From positions 117,488 through 181,487 of the forward strand of contig NZ_KL503805.1 of the NCBI RefSeq assembly GCF_000709795.1: a DNA stretch of 64,000 nucleotides, read 5' to 3'. Below, piece after piece: positions 60,194 through 64,000 of the stretch. A program made the translations under genes and the position numbers. A model generated the notes under the pieces. That model ran no database searches. It had not been told where the DNA came from and saw only the letters and a list, made by a program, of their open reading frames with translations. This DNA is from Bartonella bacilliformis Ver097 (lineage in GTDB: Bacteria > Pseudomonadota > Alphaproteobacteria > Rhizobiales > Rhizobiaceae). Each line of letters begins with the position of its first letter. Position 1 is the stretch's first letter.

Positions 60194-60916
60194 CTAAGGC
60201 CATAAAAAAGCAGCCAAAGCTGCTAATACGAGCAGGAAATATTCTTTCAACCAGGTCATAAGCGTTTTTCCTGAAACCGTTTTGCAATGAAGACACCCTA
60301 TACAGGCTGCCAAAACCATAATCGAAGCTAAAGCCCATTGCACAGGGCCTTGTCCCGTAAAAAGCCCTGTTAAACCTGATAAGGATCCAATGATAGGTGC
60401 AAAAACTTCTGTTTTCAAAGAATGATGTGGCTCTTTTATTTCTACTTTTTGATAATTTGAAGAAACATAAGCCCCTTTGACCCATAGCCCAGCTTCCGCT
60501 GCCCGACGATTAGCAAGCCATTACAAACGTTTACCACCTGCCCTAATCCATTTTTGCAATTCAGCTGGGACGGCTTCATAATCGCTTTTGTTCATCTTTT
60601 TCAAAAATGTAGAATTGCAAAAAGCTTCTGTCCCTACATTATAGCAAAACGACACAAGAGTAGCGAATTTCTCATCAGTTAAAGGAACAGTAACAGCCTG
60701 CTCAACAGTGCTCTCAAATTGTTTCAAATCTCATTTCAAAATGGTTTCTGTTTGGTTTTCAGTGATCTTCATACCCTCTTGTACAATGGGTTCTCCTGCT
60801 TGTGCTGTATGGCCATAGCCTATTGTCCAGACACCAATAACATCTTGATAAGCATACAAGCGCAATCCTTCCCATTGCTTAATGAGTGCAAATCCTTCTT
60901 TGGATATTTTCCGCAT
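60194..60916 (-). pseudogene. Phage lysozyme (GH24) with C-terminal membrane region, two in-frame stops
   Basis: One continuous minus-strand frame of 240 codons from ATG 60916 (AGGAGAG upstream) to TAA at 60194. It holds the GH24 catalytic region K-Q-W-E-G-L-R-L-Y-A-Y-Q-D and GYGHT, then the lysozyme body (FCYNVGTEAF), then two hydrophobic helices (WALASIMVLAACIGCL, YFLLVLAALAAFLWP). TGA at 60731-60733 and TAA at 60521-60523 interrupt it, each one C-to-T change away from a sense codon. No frameshift is needed. Normally it would cut host peptidoglycan at lysis. Confidence 0.75.
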
Positions 60917-61032
60917 ACATCTCTCCTCATAAAAAAAGCCCATCCCTTTATGGAAAGGCATTATTCATTTCCATTTTTGAAAATAGCTAATTTATAGTGT
61001 TTTTATTCCCAACGTCGCACATATTGTCCTTT

Positions 61033-62273
61033 TTAAGGTAAGGCTTTACACATCGCTTTGAGCAATATCTGTGATGTTTTCACAGTGTCTTCTTGCTCTT
61101 CTTCAAACAGCTCGCAATCAATGCTCATCGTATAACCACCACTGCACGAAAAACTATGCTTTATACTTTTGATGCACCATATGGCTGGAATATAAAGCCG
61201 GAAAAGTGGCGCTTGAATAAACTGAGCTTCTGATTGAATAAACGGATCTCCTCCCATATCACACGTAAAAAATAACCGCCCGCGCATGGATTGATTCCGA
61301 TACGCAACAATTGTAGCAACAACTTCTGAATGATTATGATAAGTATATTTCAACGCATGAAAAGGTAGGCTACCAACTTTGACCTCTTTTTATCACCACT
61401 ACGTAAATTATGATAGATCGCTATAACACCCCCTTTTCTTTCCTTGCTTATTTTTTCAGGAACATCCTTCACCGGCCTACTTTCTGCTCTCTTGGGTGGA
61501 AGCGCAACGCTTTCCATCCATATGGATAAAATCATGGCCTTCATCATTCACTGTTGATACTTGTACTTCTGCAGCGGCTTTTTGATCTTCACCAACCTCT
61601 GTTTCTAGACTATTCGCTGCACCGGCTTTATTTCGTGCACTATACTCAAAACACCAAGAGGTACACATCTTCTCATGAATAATTACTCCTGGGAAGAGTT
61701 CACCGGTTATGGCTTTACCATAACCTCGTTTTGCAAGAACAAGGTGACCATCTATAGGTTTTGCTACAGCATCATAATCTCCAGCAAGACGAGCAGCAAG
61801 CGCCATATCGCTTTCAACAATCTGATCAATATGCTGCACTATAATTTGCGCAATAGTGGGATCAAATTATGGTGTGTAGCCATTACGTTCTGCTATCTCT
61901 TGAAGAATCTTCCCTAATGTTTGCTGATGGTAAGATTGGCTTTGAGGTGTTCTGTAGGAACTATTCATAAACGCTGTACGACACGTGATGCTCAAGCTTT
62001 GTGGCGGACTGCTTACACATATCTCATCAATGAAATATTCCCCATATCATGCACTTTGCTACCCTCATAGCCAAGAGTGACAGAAAAAACTGCTCCAATT
62101 AAAGGAATATCAAGAAAACCATTGTCACTTTCACGAGCACGATCATCAAGTTCTATGGTGATACGATCGCTTTTGTCTTCTGCTTCATCAGTGATTTTAA
62201 TTGACGTCACATAGTCCATTAAAGGATAAGTGATATCTTCACCTTCTGAGAAAATTCTGTAAAAAGGCTTCAC
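61033..62273 (-). pseudogene. Phage late control protein GpD, decayed
   Basis: Read minus-strand, the ATG at 62273 opens MKPFYRIFSEGEDIT...VTSIKITDEAEDKSDRITIELDD, the typical P2 GpD N-terminus, which stops at 62013. Later frames carry ESDMALAARLAGDYDAVAKP (about 61800), GGVIAIYHNLRSGDKKRSK (about 61430) and MKYTYHNHSEVVATIV to the end at 61033. At least three frameshifts separate them. GpD is a baseplate hub protein. Confidence 0.75.
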
Positions 62274-62498
62274 TTTTTACTTTTCCAAAGTCTGATAACT
62301 GGTGTGGCTTTAGGATAAAGCAAAGCAGACAAGAAAATAGTGATCCCCACTTTTAAGATCACCCCATAATCTGCAAGACCATAGTTTGCTGCATAAACAC
62401 GCTCAACTGTAAGTGCTTGCTGGCCCTTTGGATTAATATTTCCAGCAAAGTGCATCAACCATGTCACCATCTTTTATGATATAAACATCACCTATAGC
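62270..62498 (-). pseudogene. Phage tail protein GpX, frameshifted
   Basis: The C-terminal part (KGQQALTVERVYAANYGLADYG) is in one frame from about 62430 to 62270, and the N-terminal part (VYIIKDGDMVDALCWKY) in another. The D-x-V-D-x-L-C-W-K-Y and N-x-G-L-A-x-x-G pattern is that of P2 GpX, a LysM-like tail protein placed directly before GpD. It ends overlapping the GpD start. Confidence 0.7.
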
Positions 62499-62522
62499 TT
62501 ACTCCATCTTCACCGTATTCCC

Positions 62523-62880
62523 TCAATTGCAGGATAAATTCCTGCTTTCGTGGAAGACCGTTATGGTAAAAAAAGCTCTACTTCTCATCAATGGAAAGAA
62601 TGATAAATCTCCCCACAAAACCTGTCCTTGCCCCATCACAAGCGTATGTGCACCTTCGTGAGCCATTTGCCGTAAATATTCTAGTTGCCCATAGCCACTT
62701 TTAAAATCTGGATAAATCACACCTGTCAGAGAAAACTCTGCGTTCGCAACCGCAGGTAATTGAAGAGCTGCTTTTCTCCCAAGCCGTCCTTGTTCAACTC
62801 ATGAAACATCAAAAGATAAAGTCCCCTAAAGCCAATACCATAGTGCTTAATCCGAAAGACTTGAAGCAATAGCTATACGT
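62523..62880 (-). pseudogene. Phage tail protein GpU, frameshifted
   Basis: Pieces ALQLPAVANAEFSLTGVIYPDFKSGYGQLEYLRQMAHEG and HTLVMGQGQVLWGD fit the GpU pattern (G-V-I-Y-P-x-x-x-G, then L-V-x-G-x-G-x-V-x-G). The C-terminal third runs into a wrong frame. The U-X-D order matches P2-like phages. Confidence 0.65.
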
Positions 62881-63890
62881 TGCTGCCGAGCATAATGTTT
62901 AAATTGGTGATTTTTATTGAGGCATCAATTTCAGAAGGCTTGTTTATCACAATCGGTTTAGGAACCTTAAAAGCTTCTACCTTTATATTTGCAGCCTCCA
63001 ATATGCTGCGTTTCTACTGTACCTGTCTGAACACCCCGTACTCGTTGTTCAGGAGGAATATTGGAAACAACAGTTGCGTTCACAAATCTTTTTGCTCGCG
63101 CATTTGTTTCATCTGTAAAATTTTTAATAACCTCTATAGACGTTTTGTTTATATTGACGTTGAAATCTAGCTTTTTTACAAAATCAGGCATCCACTCCGT
63201 AAGTTTCTGAACCATATTATGAAGCCATTCTGTCATAGCTAACTACCTGCTTCTTATGCCATCCCAAAAGCTTTCAATGAAATGAGCGCCTGCTTTTACT
63301 AAATTGATCCCATACAGCCATTCAACTAAATTATCGATTTTTTGCGCAACACACTCCCACAATCCACTTATAGAAACTGTAATTTTGTTCCAATGTTTGT
63401 GAAGCATATATCCAACAGCAATCAGTGCCATCATACCAGCTAGAATCCAGCCTATAGGGGTTGTCATGATTGTATAGCCAAGCGTAACAAATGCAGCCCA
63501 ACCATGGTCAATGATGCAATTAAATGACCAAATATGAAAGCTCTAAGAGCCATAATGCCAACCTTAAAGAGACTGATTTTACCAATAAGTGGTTCCATCC
63601 GCTGAAACTAACCTTTCAATTGTTCAGTGATGTCTGTAAAGCTCTGTCTCAAATCAGAAGAAGGATTTTGCAGATCTTTCATGATTTATCTTAATTTTTT
63701 GCATCCATTCCGTAATGATTATTTGAATTAGCTCGCGGTTTTCATCAATCAATAAAGAAAAAGCATTAATCATATCATTGATAACCGGCATAAAACGTGC
63801 ACCAAATAAAATGGATAACCCCTCCTATTTTTTCTTAAAGGCCCCAAGCTTATCACTTAAATCAGCTGCGTATTGGGTAAAATCGGCACC
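62881..63890 (-). pseudogene. Phage tail tape-measure protein, C-terminal remnant
   Basis: Minus-strand fragments in order: FMPVINDMINAFSLLIDENRELIQ (about 63750), MTTPIGWILAGMMALIAVGYML with the membrane stretch (63467-63243, also HKHWNKITVSISGLWECV), and MTEWLHNMVQKLTEWMPDFVKKL (63236-62967) followed by a frameshifted tail (VPKPIVINKPSEIDASIKI). Several stops and frameshifts. The N-terminal bulk of this very long gene is missing, replaced by unrelated sequence near 63890. Confidence 0.65.
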
Positions 63891-63898
63891 TATTTAAA

Positions 63899-64000
63899 AT
63901 GGCTAGAGCCAGTCCTGACGGACTGATTGGGAAAGATGGATTAATCGAGATTAAATGCCTGCACTCAACAACACATCTACGCTTTTCCCTGAATGGCGAT
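63899..64000 (+). pseudogene. YqaJ-like viral recombinase / exonuclease fragment (runs off window)
   Basis: 34 codons open to the window end: MARASPDGLIGKDGLIEIKCLHSTTHL. The S-P-D-G-L...G-L-I-E-I-K-C core, with D and E-x-K of the PD-(D/E)XK nuclease, is typical of YqaJ-domain exonucleases in phages. The N-terminal part of the domain is absent upstream, so this is probably a fragment; whether it ends soon after the window cannot be seen. Confidence 0.55.

Noticed and set aside
60162..60485. 107-codon minus-strand ORF
   Set aside because: Out of frame with the lysozyme C-terminal membrane region, which explains the same bases better.
62880..63170. 96-codon plus-strand ORF
   Set aside because: Opposite the tape-measure remnant, whose fragments are recognisable on the minus strand.
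1..64000. CRISPR arrays, intact insertion sequences, rRNA operons, riboswitches
   Set aside because: No regularly spaced repeats, transposase genes, rRNA sequence or recognised riboswitch cores were seen on either strand.

Overview
The window is a low-GC alphaproteobacterial chromosome segment that I read as Bartonella. Evidence: a CtrA/SciP/ChpT cell-cycle set, an EipA (DUF1134) gene, an alphaproteobacterial MoxR-DUF58-DUF4159 operon, the dapB-gpmA-tRNA-Leu order, and a tandem array of DUF1561 (PF07598) secreted proteins. I know that last family from Leptospira and from a few Bartonella such as B. bacilliformis and B. australis. A flagellin gene points to a flagellated lineage, so a B. bacilliformis-like species is the best guess. 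The species call is inference.

Layout. 1-8451: end of a tRNA 2'-O-methyltransferase gene, CCA-adding enzyme (minus), then a tightly overlapping four-gene MoxR / DUF58 / BatA-DUF4159 / vWA-like membrane operon. 8510-14270: acetyltransferase, metallophosphoesterase, cation efflux protein, a candidate structured small RNA (about 11894-12028, minus), an rRNA/tRNA methyltransferase and mnmA. 14523-18564: sciP, a FliJ-like gene, ctrA, chpT, eipA and a small unknown gene. 18756-20878: aminotransferase plus sugar dehydrogenase, probably for an amino sugar. 21050-23216: tRNA-Met followed by decayed P2-like phage tail genes. 23524-30949: a peptide ABC transporter operon with two tandem binding proteins. 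31195-44135: tag, xseA, small unknown genes, etfB-etfA-ETF:QO, an isolated flagellin, a ProC-like reductase, yraN, rsmI, pyrF and mrp. 44682-50523: rpmH-rnpA-yidC-engB, a GST-like protein, dapB, gpmA. 50630: tRNA-Leu(CAG).

51216-59601 is the accessory highlight: four tandem DUF1561 genes. The first is heavily decayed, the second has one frameshift at a six-C tract, and the last two are intact (649 and 645 residues). Each has a signal peptide, a ricin-B-like N-terminal half with a QQW motif, a conserved dibasic R-x-K-R-S site near residue 367, and a C-terminal domain with conserved Cys, His and Asn. This looks like an exported AB-type toxin layout. Repeated intergenic modules carrying a small minus-strand membrane ORF follow three of the four copies.

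59622-64000 is a decayed P2-like prophage on the minus strand: lysozyme with two in-frame stops, and GpD, GpX, GpU and tape-measure fragments. The start of a YqaJ-type exonuclease fragment runs off the right edge on the plus strand. The toxin array therefore sits between a tRNA gene and a phage remnant, like a genomic island. Most of the rest of the window is ordinary core genome.
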